Origin: Sulfurimicrobium sp963779055
Lineage (GTDB): Bacteria > Pseudomonadota > Gammaproteobacteria > Burkholderiales > Sulfuricellaceae
Assembly (NCBI GenBank): GCA_963779055.1
Contig: CAVZWN010000004.1
Location: 62,001 to 126,000 of the forward strand
Reading direction: 5' to 3'
DNA length: 64,000 nucleotides
Shown here: positions 56,289 through 64,000 of the stretch, in pieces
Position numbering within the stretch: the stretch's first letter is position 1
Layout of the letters: the number at the start of each line of letters is the position of its first letter
Program-made: the position numbers and the translations under genes
The notes under the pieces: generated by a model
Told to the model about the DNA's origin: nothing
Databases searched by the model: none
What the model saw: only the letters and a program-made list of their open reading frames with translations

Positions 56289-57143
56289 CTAGTCAGGTTT
56301 TATTCCTGCCAGCATGGTATTGGCTTCCTGAATATTCATCTCAGCTAGTTTTGCGTCATTTGAGCCAGCCAGCGCAACCGCCTTCATCCGTTTCCAGTAG
56401 CTAACCGCCTGCTTGTAGTCGGCATGGTAAAAGGCTTCACTGCCAGCGAGAGCCAACGCCTTCAAATTCTTAGGGTCGGCTGCCAGTGCCTGCTGCACGA
56501 TCTTGTGAGACTCATCATCCCACTTGCGCTCATTAGCCAACACGTGGGTATCCGCCCACTCGGTCAGAAAAACGGCATTGGGAGGGAGCAACGCAGCTGC
56601 CTTGGCATAAGCATGTGCTGCCTCTTTAAATTGATGCAGCTCGCCATAAGTGCGTGCAAGCAGAAGCCATCCTTCCCCGTTACCTGGGTCATTGAGCATC
56701 TTGTCTGCAAGACGTTTGACTACCATATTGAGGTCGCCACCTGAGTTTGTCTGCGACGGTGTCATGGATTCCGTGATAGGCAACCCTGAAGAAAATACAG
56801 GTGAAGGGAGAGGGGTAACCACTTTGGGTTTGCCCAAGAAAATATAAATCACAATCGGCGGCAAGGTGATCAAGGCGATGGCAGCAGGTATCGCCCAGCG
56901 CAGATGGCGCCTTCTCGCCATGGGGATTTCTTGCGGCTCATTTAAGAGCGATGCATGCAACTCGGCTTGGCGGCGTTCGAATTCCTCGCCATTGATCCTG
57001 CCTTCAGCTCGTGCCAACAGCAGCTCTTTCAGCGCGGCACTGATCTTGGCTCCATGGCTTCGGCGTCCGAAGGGCAAGAGGCCACTGATGCCGAGCACTA
57101 CAAAAACAAGAAGGACTACAACGACAATTTCAAAGATAACCAC
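56289..57143 (-). CDS. CcmI-like TPR protein of cytochrome c maturation
   Basis: 284 aa. A membrane helix at about 3-22, a short cytoplasmic helical motif (ALKELLLARAEGRINGEEFERRQAEL), a second helix (about 81-103), then a periplasmic TPR domain (about 140-280, GEGWLLLARTYGELHQFKEAAHAYAKAAALLPPN). This is the layout of CcmI/CycH, which hands apocytochromes to the haem ligase. No other ccm genes are in the window. It is third in order behind the giant cytochrome and the outer-membrane protein on the same strand, suggesting dedicated help in maturing a protein with over 50 haems. Confidence 0.72.
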   Translation of the reverse strand: MVIFEIVVVVLLVFVVLGISGLLPFGRRSHGAKISAALKELLLARAEGRINGEEFERRQAELHASLLNEPQEIPMARRRHLRWAIPAAIALITLPPIVIYIFLGKPKVVTPLPSPVFSSGLPITESMTPSQTNSGGDLNMVVKRLADKMLNDPGNGEGWLLLARTYGELHQFKEAAHAYAKAAALLPPNAVFLTEWADTHVLANERKWDDESHKIVQQALAADPKNLKALALAGSEAFYHADYKQAVSYWKRMKAVALAGSNDAKLAEMNIQEANTMLAGIKPD

Positions 57144-57264
57144 TCGTGATCTCCGGTTAATTTTTCATGAATTGCGATAAATGGCCAATCTTGCAAGGGG
57201 CGATAGCAGGAAGGGTAAAATCACGGCCGCTGTTCTACGAATGGCACGCCATCCGTTTGATTTT

Positions 57265-59628
57265 TTAATGTAAATCCCAGCGCATGCCCATGTACATGTA
57301 GTCGCGCCTGGCACGGTCATTGCGGGTCGGCCCTGATGAATTGGAGACCTCTCGGCCCACTTCCCCTTCCAGGTAAAGGCTGTTGCGCCACTGATAAGCA
57401 AGTTTCAGACTTGGGGATGTTCTTTCCTGCTTATCGCCGCTGTCATCCTTTTGTGTGTAGTAGCGAAGGTTTATATCGAAACGCCATTTCTCCCAAAAGG
57501 GCAGCGTGTAGACGAGCCCCAACGACTGTCCGGTGTAAGTCGGGGCCTGAATCAGACTGAGACTTCCTACCCCTACGGCATTGGCAGTGAACAGATTGGT
57601 GCCCACCGTCTGAAAAGTCACTACATGATTCTTGCCAGAGCCCTGCTGTGAAGCGGTGTCGATCACACAGGTGCTATTGACGGGATCAATTGTACCGAGG
57701 CAGGTGCCGATCACCGCCAGTGGCAGTACAGCTACCACCGGTTGCGTACTGGAAATGGAGGACAAGCGGTAATCGACGCCGACTTGCCAGTTCTCCGACA
57801 ATGGATGGGTGACACCGATGGAAAACATGTCTGATATGGCAGTCAAAGCACTTGCCTGGGCACGAACCTGCTCAACACCCTGTAGTGCAATCATCTCCTG
57901 TAAAGACAAACCTGGTGTAGCGGGCAAGGCGTTGGTCAGGCTATAAGAGGGGGCGCGGCGATGATCGATGACGAAAAAATAATTATCTCCCCCTTCGCTG
58001 AGGTAGTTACCCTGCAGCAGGGCAATATTGACCCCCTTGTACAGCGTATCGTAGTCCAGCATGCCATAGGCAGTGGCGTGGCCATCAAAGTAACGTACTT
58101 CGGAGCCAACAGCGCGACGGTTCGCAAAACCATCCAGGGTTTGCTGGATGGCGTAGACGCCGACCCCCGGTATCCCGATCTGAGGTAGCAGATCTACGCT
58201 GGCACCATAAAAGTTCTTCTTGAATGGAGAGTTGAATTCAACCGCGTCACCATACACCGCATTGACGCGCCATTGCGGATTCAGGTTGTAGCCAGCCTGC
58301 AGGCCATCAAAGCGATCCATGACGCCCATGCCATTCGGGTTCTGCCTGCCAAGTTTCAGGTAATAGCCGAGCCGCCGGTCGGTATGGTCAAGATAGGCTG
58401 AATACAGTCGATTGTAGCTGCGATCTGGTCTGAGGTAATTCTGGTTGTCGGTGTCACGAACAACAATGCGTGTATCGGTAAAGGCATCGCGGCGCCGGGC
58501 ATTGAGATTGATCGAAGTAATTAACGAATTCTGGTCCACCATCGACAGGGTATCGCGGTTGAAAGTCAGCTGCCCTGGGGGCGGCGGCACCAGAGTTTCG
58601 ATCTGCGATTTTCCGGTGTAATAGTAGGAGGAAATGCTGCCGTTGTACGTCCATTCTGCCGGCCCAGCCTCCTTTGGCAGCGCCCTCGGGATAGAACGCG
58701 CAACGGCTACATCTTTTGGAAGCGCTGCCAGGCGTTCCCGGACATGCGGCGCATTCGAGCCATTAGGAAACAGCTTGAGGTACAAATCATATTCAGCGCG
58801 AGCCTTCAGGATTTCGCCATTCAACTCGCGCGCTTCACCAATCAGGGCCTGGGCAGTTTCGGTCTGGCTATTGGTGGGCATGCCAAGCACTCTGTTCAGG
58901 CGATTGACTGCAGTGACAGGGTCCTTTGTGGCAATCGCGCGGCGAGCCTCATCCAGATAAGTCCTGGCACGAGCCTCGACCTGATCAGTAGTAGGCGCGG
59001 GAGGAGGAGGCGCAACCTGAATCGACGGCTCAACTGTAGCGCCCCCCCCGACAGGCGCATCTGTTGGCAAGCTCACCTGCGGCGTTTCTTTTGCAGCCAG
59101 TACATCAATCGACACAGGGGGGGATATCTTGGGGGTATCCTCCACTGGCGTCTTCACTGTTGGTTTCTTGGCTGGCGGCATTGTGACAGGAGGTGTTTTA
59201 ACTTCCGGTAGCAAGGGGACTGTGATGACAATGCTTTGCCCGTCAGTTCCGGGATGCACCGAAAACTTTGTTGACTGCGAGAAGGTGACCAGCATTCCAT
59301 TAATTAGTTCGGGGTAGAGCACGGTCACACTGGGCACGCGTTCGGTTTTTGGCGAGCGCACAATTTCCTGTGCCAAGTCACTTTCCAGCAGGTTGGTGTC
59401 GATCAAACGAATAAAAATACGCAGATCTTTTCCATTGTTGATGGGGATATGCCGCAGGTAAAGTATTTTTTGAGAAAAATTGATCACAATTTCGGCTTCG
59501 CGCTCACCCGAAGTTACATCAATATGATCGATCATTCCCGCATGAGCGAAAGAACAGGCCAATAACAAAATTGTCGCAAGAAAATGGCGAAGTGAAACCG
59601 GTATAGCCTTGAAATAATTCATATTCAT
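57265..59628 (-). CDS. outer-membrane beta-barrel protein with periplasmic AMIN/TPR-like arm
   Basis: About 787 aa from ATG 59628. Signal peptide (about 1-30, ending SFAHAG), a beta-rich AMIN-like region (about 30-140, IDHIDVTSGEREAEIVINF), a Pro-rich linker (about 140-230), a helical TPR-like stretch (about 230-310, ARARTYLDEARRAIATKDPV) and a C-terminal barrel (about 330-787) of alternating amphipathic strands with many aromatic-Arg/Asp girdle residues, ending DYMYMGMRWDLH. Upstream starts are unlikely because the signal peptide is internal to them. It lies between the giant cytochrome and the CcmI-like gene, and is a candidate porin for moving electrons across the outer membrane. It could instead be an unrelated export porin. 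Confidence 0.68.
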   Translation of the reverse strand: MNMNYFKAIPVSLRHFLATILLLACSFAHAGMIDHIDVTSGEREAEIVINFSQKILYLRHIPINNGKDLRIFIRLIDTNLLESDLAQEIVRSPKTERVPSVTVLYPELINGMLVTFSQSTKFSVHPGTDGQSIVITVPLLPEVKTPPVTMPPAKKPTVKTPVEDTPKISPPVSIDVLAAKETPQVSLPTDAPVGGGATVEPSIQVAPPPPAPTTDQVEARARTYLDEARRAIATKDPVTAVNRLNRVLGMPTNSQTETAQALIGEARELNGEILKARAEYDLYLKLFPNGSNAPHVRERLAALPKDVAVARSIPRALPKEAGPAEWTYNGSISSYYYTGKSQIETLVPPPPGQLTFNRDTLSMVDQNSLITSINLNARRRDAFTDTRIVVRDTDNQNYLRPDRSYNRLYSAYLDHTDRRLGYYLKLGRQNPNGMGVMDRFDGLQAGYNLNPQWRVNAVYGDAVEFNSPFKKNFYGASVDLLPQIGIPGVGVYAIQQTLDGFANRRAVGSEVRYFDGHATAYGMLDYDTLYKGVNIALLQGNYLSEGGDNYFFVIDHRRAPSYSLTNALPATPGLSLQEMIALQGVEQVRAQASALTAISDMFSIGVTHPLSENWQVGVDYRLSSISSTQPVVAVLPLAVIGTCLGTIDPVNSTCVIDTASQQGSGKNHVVTFQTVGTNLFTANAVGVGSLSLIQAPTYTGQSLGLVYTLPFWEKWRFDINLRYYTQKDDSGDKQERTSPSLKLAYQWRNSLYLEGEVGREVSNSSGPTRNDRARRDYMYMGMRWDLH

Positions 59629-59716
59629 TGATGTTGCGCAATATTGCCCCGCTGCTCTCCGGCTTAATTTCATAGGACTGATGGATTCAATTCGAGAGGA
59701 AAAATGCGTAATGGGA

Positions 59717-62700
59717 TCAGTTCCATTTGGTGTAAGTGCTGCCTTTACTACCCAGCGGCCTATGACAGCCACTGGTGGAACAATCTTTTGTTCCCGCACT
59801 GTGATGATTCGAACGATTTATTTTTATCATGTTCCCCAAGTAGGAAGCAGACGAGTCATGGCATGTGATGCAGGAGGTCTGCATGGTGCCATGCTTCATT
59901 TTTTCCACGGCAAAAGACGTTGTGCTGCTGTGGCACAGGGAACATTCATTGCCCGGCATGCCGGCCGGGGTGAGTGTCGGAATGTGGTTGACCGGTTTTA
60001 CCATGATATTGGAGTAGGTGCCGCCATGGCAGGTCTGGCATGTTCCCGTCACGACACCGGCATGGTTGAATGTCGTCGGCAACCAACTGGAAAAACTACG
60101 GTGACATGACTCGCAACCAGCTGTCGTTGGCAGGTGGTTGGCAGGCTTGACGTCGATATTGGGGTAAGCGCTGCTATGGCAATTACTGCAACCGGTGGTG
60201 GGTACTCCTGCGTGGGAATAGGGAGTTTTGAGCGGCAGCCAGGCAATACCGGTCTTATGGCAGGAATCGCAGGATTGAGTTGTCGGGATATGCGGAGTCG
60301 ATTTGCCGCTTGCGTTAACGTTGTTATGACAGCTGGCACAAGAGCCGGCCACCACCCCGGTATGGGCAAAACTGGTTGGCTTCCAGCCGGTTGTCGTATG
60401 ACATGCGTCGCAGGACTGGGTCGTCGGGATGTGAGTGGCGTTCTTGGCCTGGGCATTAACGGCAAGGTACGCGCCGTTATGGCAGCTCGCACAGTTGCCG
60501 GCAGCGACTGGGCCTGTTGTGCTGGCGTGGCTCATCGTTGCCGGAGAAAAAGTCGTGTAATTCTTGTGGCAGGTATCGCACTGCGCCGTTGTCGGGATAT
60601 GGAGGGTAGGTTTGCCAAGAGCGTTGGTGCCGTTATGACAGGTCGAGCAGCGACCGGTGGCGGGCGGACTCACTGTGGCGTGATTGAAGGTGGCAGTCGC
60701 CCAGGTGGTGGTCGAGTTATGGCAAGTATCACACTGTGCTGTGGTCGATATATGGGTTGGCGTCTTGGCCTGCGCATTCTGTGCGACATATGCGCCACTG
60801 TGACAGGTCGAACACTGGCCCGCCAGACCTGCGTGACTCATCACAGATGGCGACCATGCTGCGTAGCCAAGGGTATGGCAGGAGTCGCACTGAGTGGTCG
60901 TCGGGATATGCGTTGCCGGTTTGGCCAGCGCATTGACTGCAATGTAACTGCCATTGTGGCAAGTCGCACAATTGGCAGTCGCGACCGGCCCCGTCGTTCC
61001 GGTGTGGCTCATCGGGGCAGGCCGGAAAGTGTTGTAGTTGTTATGGCATGTGGAGCACTGCGCAGAGGTCGGAATATGGGTGGTCGGCTTGCCCAGAGCG
61101 GTCATCCCATTGTGGCAGGTCGAACACTGGCCAATCGCGCTGGCATCGTGGGTATAGGTCGCGGTAGCCCAGGTTACTGTTGTCTTGTGGCAGGTGTCGC
61201 ATTGCGCTGTGGTGCTGACGTGAGTAGCCGGCTTGACTTGGGCATTGATCGCCAGATAAGCCCCCGTGTGACAGGTCGAGCAGCTTCCGGCAGCAAGCGG
61301 CCCGGTCGATCCAGTATGGTTCATCTTGGCTGGGGCGAAGGTGTTGAAGTTGGTATGACAGACATCGCACGCAGCGCTGGTCGGCAGATGACTCGCCGGC
61401 TTGCCAAGCGCTGCCGTCCCGTTGTGGCAACTGGCACAAGTGCCAGCCACGACACCCTGGTGCGAATAGCTGGTGGGCTTCCATGCCACGGTAGCGTGGC
61501 AGGTATCGCATGACTGCGTGGTCGGGATGTGGGTCGCGGTCTTGGCTTGTGCATTGACGGAAACATAGGCCCCACCGTGGCAGGTGGCGCAGTTTCCGGC
61601 AGATGCCGGGCCGCTGGTGCCGCCATGGTTCATCAAACCCGGGGCAAAGGCAACAAAACTGTTATGACAAGTGTCGCACTGGGCTGAGGTGGGAATGTGG
61701 TTGGTCGGTTTGCCTAGGGCATTGGTGCCGTTATGGCAGCTGGAGCAGCGCCCGGAAACTGCCGGGGTAGCAGAGGCGTGATTAAAGGTGGCGGTCGCCC
61801 AGGAAGTTGTGGAGCTGTGGCAGGTGTCGCACTGGGCGGTGGTCGATAGATGGGTTGGTGACTTAACCTGGGCGTTTTGTGCCAGATAGGCGCCGCTATG
61901 GCAGGTTGAACAGTTGCCCGCTGCAATCGGAGAGTTTGTCCCGGCGTGACTCATGACGCCAGGCGCAAAGGTAATGAAACCATTCACGTGGCAGGTGTCA
62001 CACTGTGCGCCGGTGGGGATATGAGTCGCAGGTTTGTTCAGTGCATTGACGGCTGTGTAGGCCCCGCTATGACAGGTCGAACACTGGCCGGTCAGCCCAG
62101 AGTGGTTCATTTTAGCCGGCTTGAATGCGGTGTAATTTGTATGGCATGCATCGCACTGGGTGCTGGTGGGAATGTGTGTTACCGGCTTGCCAAGCACGGT
62201 GGAGCCGTTGTGGCAACTCGAGCAGGTGCCGGTCGCCGTGGCAGCATGGGTGTAGGTGGCGCCAGCCCAGGTTATCGTCGACTTGTGGCAAGTATCGCAC
62301 TGCGCCGTGGTCGTCAGGTGGGTGGGAGTTTTGGCCTGGGCGTTGACCGCGATATAGGTTCCGCTATGACAGCTGGAGCAGTTTCCAGCGGCGACTGGCC
62401 CGGTGGTGCTGCCATGGTTCATGGCCGCTGGTGCGAAGGCGCTGGTGTTGGTATGGCAGGTATCGCATTGAGCCGTGGTTGGAATGTGATTGGTCGGCTT
62501 GCCCAGGGCGCTGGTGCCGTTGTGGCAGGTTGCGCAGCGGCCCGAGACAGCAGGCGTGGCTGAGGCATGATTGAAGGTGCCGGTTGCCCAGCTGACAGTC
62601 GAATTATGACAGGTGTCACACTGAGCCGTAGTCGAAATGTGGGTCGGGGTCTTCATCTGCGCATTCTGTGCGATGAAAGCGCCGCCATGGCAATTCGAGC

Positions 62701-64000
62701 ACGAGCCCTGAAGGCCGGCGTGGCTCATCACCGATGGTGTCCATGCAACAAAACCACCAGTGTGGCAAGTATCGCACTGGGAAATGGTCGGAATATGGTT
62801 AACCGGCTTGGCCTGCGCATTGGCGTATGCATAGCTGCCGCTATGGCAGCTGGAACACTGACCAGACGTCCCCGAGTGGCTCATCCGCGCTGGCCTGAAA
62901 GCCGAGAAGCCGGTGTGACAGGTATCACACTGCGCACTGGTGGGGATGTGGTTGGTCGGCTTGCCAAGCGCCGTTGTTCCATTGTGACAACTGGAACACT
63001 TGCCGTTGGCGCTGGCGTCGTGCGCGTAAACTGCCGTTGCCCAGGAAATGGTAGAAGTGTGGCAGGTATCGCACTGAGCACTGGTGCTGACGTGCGTTAC
63101 GGGCTTCATCTGGGCATTCTGGGCAAGATAGGCGCCACTGTGGCAGGAAGAGCACAAGCCGGTAAGCCCGCTGTGATTCATTGCCGCTGGATTCCAGTTG
63201 ACGAAGCCGCTGACGTGGCAGGTATCGCACTGCGCGATGCTGGGAATGTGGTTGATCGGGCGCGCCAGCGCATTGGCGAAAAGATATGAGCCATTGTGGC
63301 AGGTCGAGCACTGGCCGCTCATGCCACTATGGTTCATCTGGGCCGGCTTGAAGGCGGTAAAGCTGGAGTGGCAACTGTCGCACTGCGCCCCGGTGGGGAT
63401 ATGGGTAGACGGCTTACCCAGAGCCGCGACGCTGTTATGGCAGCTCGAGCAGCGGCCCGATACCGCAGGCGTAGTTGCTGCGTGATTAAAGGTGGCTGTC
63501 GCCCAGGAGGACGTAGAGCTATGACAGGTATCGCACTGGGCAGAAGTGCCGATATGGGTTGCCGGTTTGGTCTGAGCATTCTGGGAAAGGAAAACACCAC
63601 TGTGACAAGTCGAGCACTTGCCCGTCATCCCCGCATGGCTCATCGTCGCTGGCGACCAGGTTACGAAGCCGCCGACATGACAGGAGTCGCACTGCGCCGT
63701 GGTCGGGATGTGCATGTTTGGTTTAGCTTGCGCATTGGCAAAATTGTAGGAGCCGCTGTGACAACCCGAACACTGGCCAACCGTGCCGATGTGGTTCATT
63801 TGTGCCGGTTTGAAAGCCGCGAAATTGGTGTGGCAGCTATCGCACTGTTTCGCAGTTGGAATATGGTTTGTGGGTTTTCCAAGGGCATTGACACTGTTAT
63901 GGCAGTCAGAGCAGCGACCGACCACAGACGGCATGATCGTGACGTGGTCAGGCTTCGCAGCGGTCGCCCATGATGTTGTTGAAGTGTGGCAAGTATCGCA
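59717..64000 (-). CDS. giant multihaem c-type cytochrome (5' end outside window)
   Basis: The minus-strand frame is open from the stop at 59717-59719 to the window edge: 1,427 residues visible, N-terminus missing. It contains 54 CxxCH motifs (most CDTCH or CSSCH) plus one CxxxxCH near the C-terminus, one per about 26 residues, each preceded by a conserved His 6-8 residues before the first Cys that can serve as distal ligand. The motifs are arranged in repeating modules: three six-motif units, then four/six-motif units alternating, and a diverged C-terminal section. Thr, Ser, Ala, Asn and His are abundant, charge is low. The ATG at 63934 is internal, not the start. It belongs to the doubled-CxxCH class. 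Likely exported; role in extracellular or periplasmic electron transfer is inferred. Confidence 0.93.
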   Translation of the reverse strand, partial: CDTCHTSTTSWATAAKPDHVTIMPSVVGRCSDCHNSVNALGKPTNHIPTAKQCDSCHTNFAAFKPAQMNHIGTVGQCSGCHSGSYNFANAQAKPNMHIPTTAQCDSCHVGGFVTWSPATMSHAGMTGKCSTCHSGVFLSQNAQTKPATHIGTSAQCDTCHSSTSSWATATFNHAATTPAVSGRCSSCHNSVAALGKPSTHIPTGAQCDSCHSSFTAFKPAQMNHSGMSGQCSTCHNGSYLFANALARPINHIPSIAQCDTCHVSGFVNWNPAAMNHSGLTGLCSSCHSGAYLAQNAQMKPVTHVSTSAQCDTCHTSTISWATAVYAHDASANGKCSSCHNGTTALGKPTNHIPTSAQCDTCHTGFSAFRPARMSHSGTSGQCSSCHSGSYAYANAQAKPVNHIPTISQCDTCHTGGFVAWTPSVMSHAGLQGSCSNCHGGAFIAQNAQMKTPTHISTTAQCDTCHNSTVSWATGTFNHASATPAVSGRCATCHNGTSALGKPTNHIPTTAQCDTCHTNTSAFAPAAMNHGSTTGPVAAGNCSSCHSGTYIAVNAQAKTPTHLTTTAQCDTCHKSTITWAGATYTHAATATGTCSSCHNGSTVLGKPVTHIPTSTQCDACHTNYTAFKPAKMNHSGLTGQCSTCHSGAYTAVNALNKPATHIPTGAQCDTCHVNGFITFAPGVMSHAGTNSPIAAGNCSTCHSGAYLAQNAQVKSPTHLSTTAQCDTCHSSTTSWATATFNHASATPAVSGRCSSCHNGTNALGKPTNHIPTSAQCDTCHNSFVAFAPGLMNHGGTSGPASAGNCATCHGGAYVSVNAQAKTATHIPTTQSCDTCHATVAWKPTSYSHQGVVAGTCASCHNGTAALGKPASHLPTSAACDVCHTNFNTFAPAKMNHTGSTGPLAAGSCSTCHTGAYLAINAQVKPATHVSTTAQCDTCHKTTVTWATATYTHDASAIGQCSTCHNGMTALGKPTTHIPTSAQCSTCHNNYNTFRPAPMSHTGTTGPVATANCATCHNGSYIAVNALAKPATHIPTTTQCDSCHTLGYAAWSPSVMSHAGLAGQCSTCHSGAYVAQNAQAKTPTHISTTAQCDTCHNSTTTWATATFNHATVSPPATGRCSTCHNGTNALGKPTLHIPTTAQCDTCHKNYTTFSPATMSHASTTGPVAAGNCASCHNGAYLAVNAQAKNATHIPTTQSCDACHTTTGWKPTSFAHTGVVAGSCASCHNNVNASGKSTPHIPTTQSCDSCHKTGIAWLPLKTPYSHAGVPTTGCSNCHSSAYPNIDVKPANHLPTTAGCESCHRSFSSWLPTTFNHAGVVTGTCQTCHGGTYSNIMVKPVNHIPTLTPAGMPGNECSLCHSSTTSFAVEKMKHGTMQTSCITCHDSSASYLGNMIKINRSNHHSAGTKDCSTSGCHRPLGSKGSTYTKWN
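62537..63913 (-). repeat. three tandem six-haem coding repeats
   Basis: Three units of 462, 453 and 462 bp (63913-63452, 63451-62999, 62998-62537), each with six CxxCH motifs in the same order: ALGKP-, AF.PA..NH-, NA.AKP-, W.P..MSHAG-, QNAQ.K- and SWAT..F.H-type spacers. Later units have six or four motifs. Recent duplication or recombination is implied by the strong spacer identity. Confidence 0.85.

Noticed and set aside
59717..64000. CRISPR array or satellite DNA, because of the dense short repeats
   Set aside because: The repeats keep one reading frame and encode CxxCH modules; there is no constant repeat with unique spacers.
59717..64000. Zinc-finger or zinc-ribbon interpretation of the Cys-rich repeats
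   Set aside because: Every Cys pair is directly followed by His (CxxCH), with an upstream His ligand and a CcmI-like neighbour; this is the c-type haem signature.

Overview
The window looks like a chromosomal segment from a chemolithoautotrophic betaproteobacterium, probably Nitrosomonadales near Gallionellaceae or Sulfuricellaceae. This is inferred from the lepA-lepB-DUF4845-rnc-era and pyrG-kdsA-eno-ftsB blocks, pilS/pilR with a PP0621-type gene, a DabA inorganic-carbon uptake locus, and a giant multihaem cytochrome. No rRNA, CRISPR array, insertion sequence or complete integrase gene was seen.

Layout. 1-18 kb: class I ribonucleotide reductase (nrdA, nrdB) with a dense regulatory region, a YbeL-type zinc-ribbon gene, purU, ampD, glgP (frameshifted), a TonB receptor, pilR/pilS and chrA/chrB. 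18-32.4 kb: two SulP anion transporters, a gamma-class carbonic anhydrase, and DabA surrounded by four proton-translocating NuoL/NuoM-like membrane subunits. The genes from SulP2 onward are tightly packed on one strand and look like one inorganic-carbon accumulation operon. 32.4-37 kb: the lepA-to-era block. 37-42 kb: type IV pilus ATPases with two partner genes. 42-50 kb: two ABC exporters, thioredoxins, ArfB, a periplasmic cyclophilin, tRNA-Asn and YchJ. 50-56 kb: eno, kdsA, pyrG and ppiD.

56-64 kb: upstream of ppiD lies a 17-nt 3' fragment of a tRNA-Asp with its terminator but without the tRNA body. This looks like the displaced end of an integrated element. Beyond it, on the minus strand, are a giant c-type cytochrome (54 CxxCH motifs in the visible 1,427 residues, open at the window edge), an outer-membrane beta-barrel protein with a periplasmic repeat arm, and a CcmI-like haem-maturation protein. 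Together they look like an extracellular electron-transfer module on a possible genomic island.

Six genes (glgP, the TonB receptor, pilR, chrA, the GspE/PilB ATPase and ftsB) each carry one frame disruption in an otherwise full-length gene. Five are best explained by a single extra base. Sequencing or assembly error is at least as likely as real pseudogenisation.
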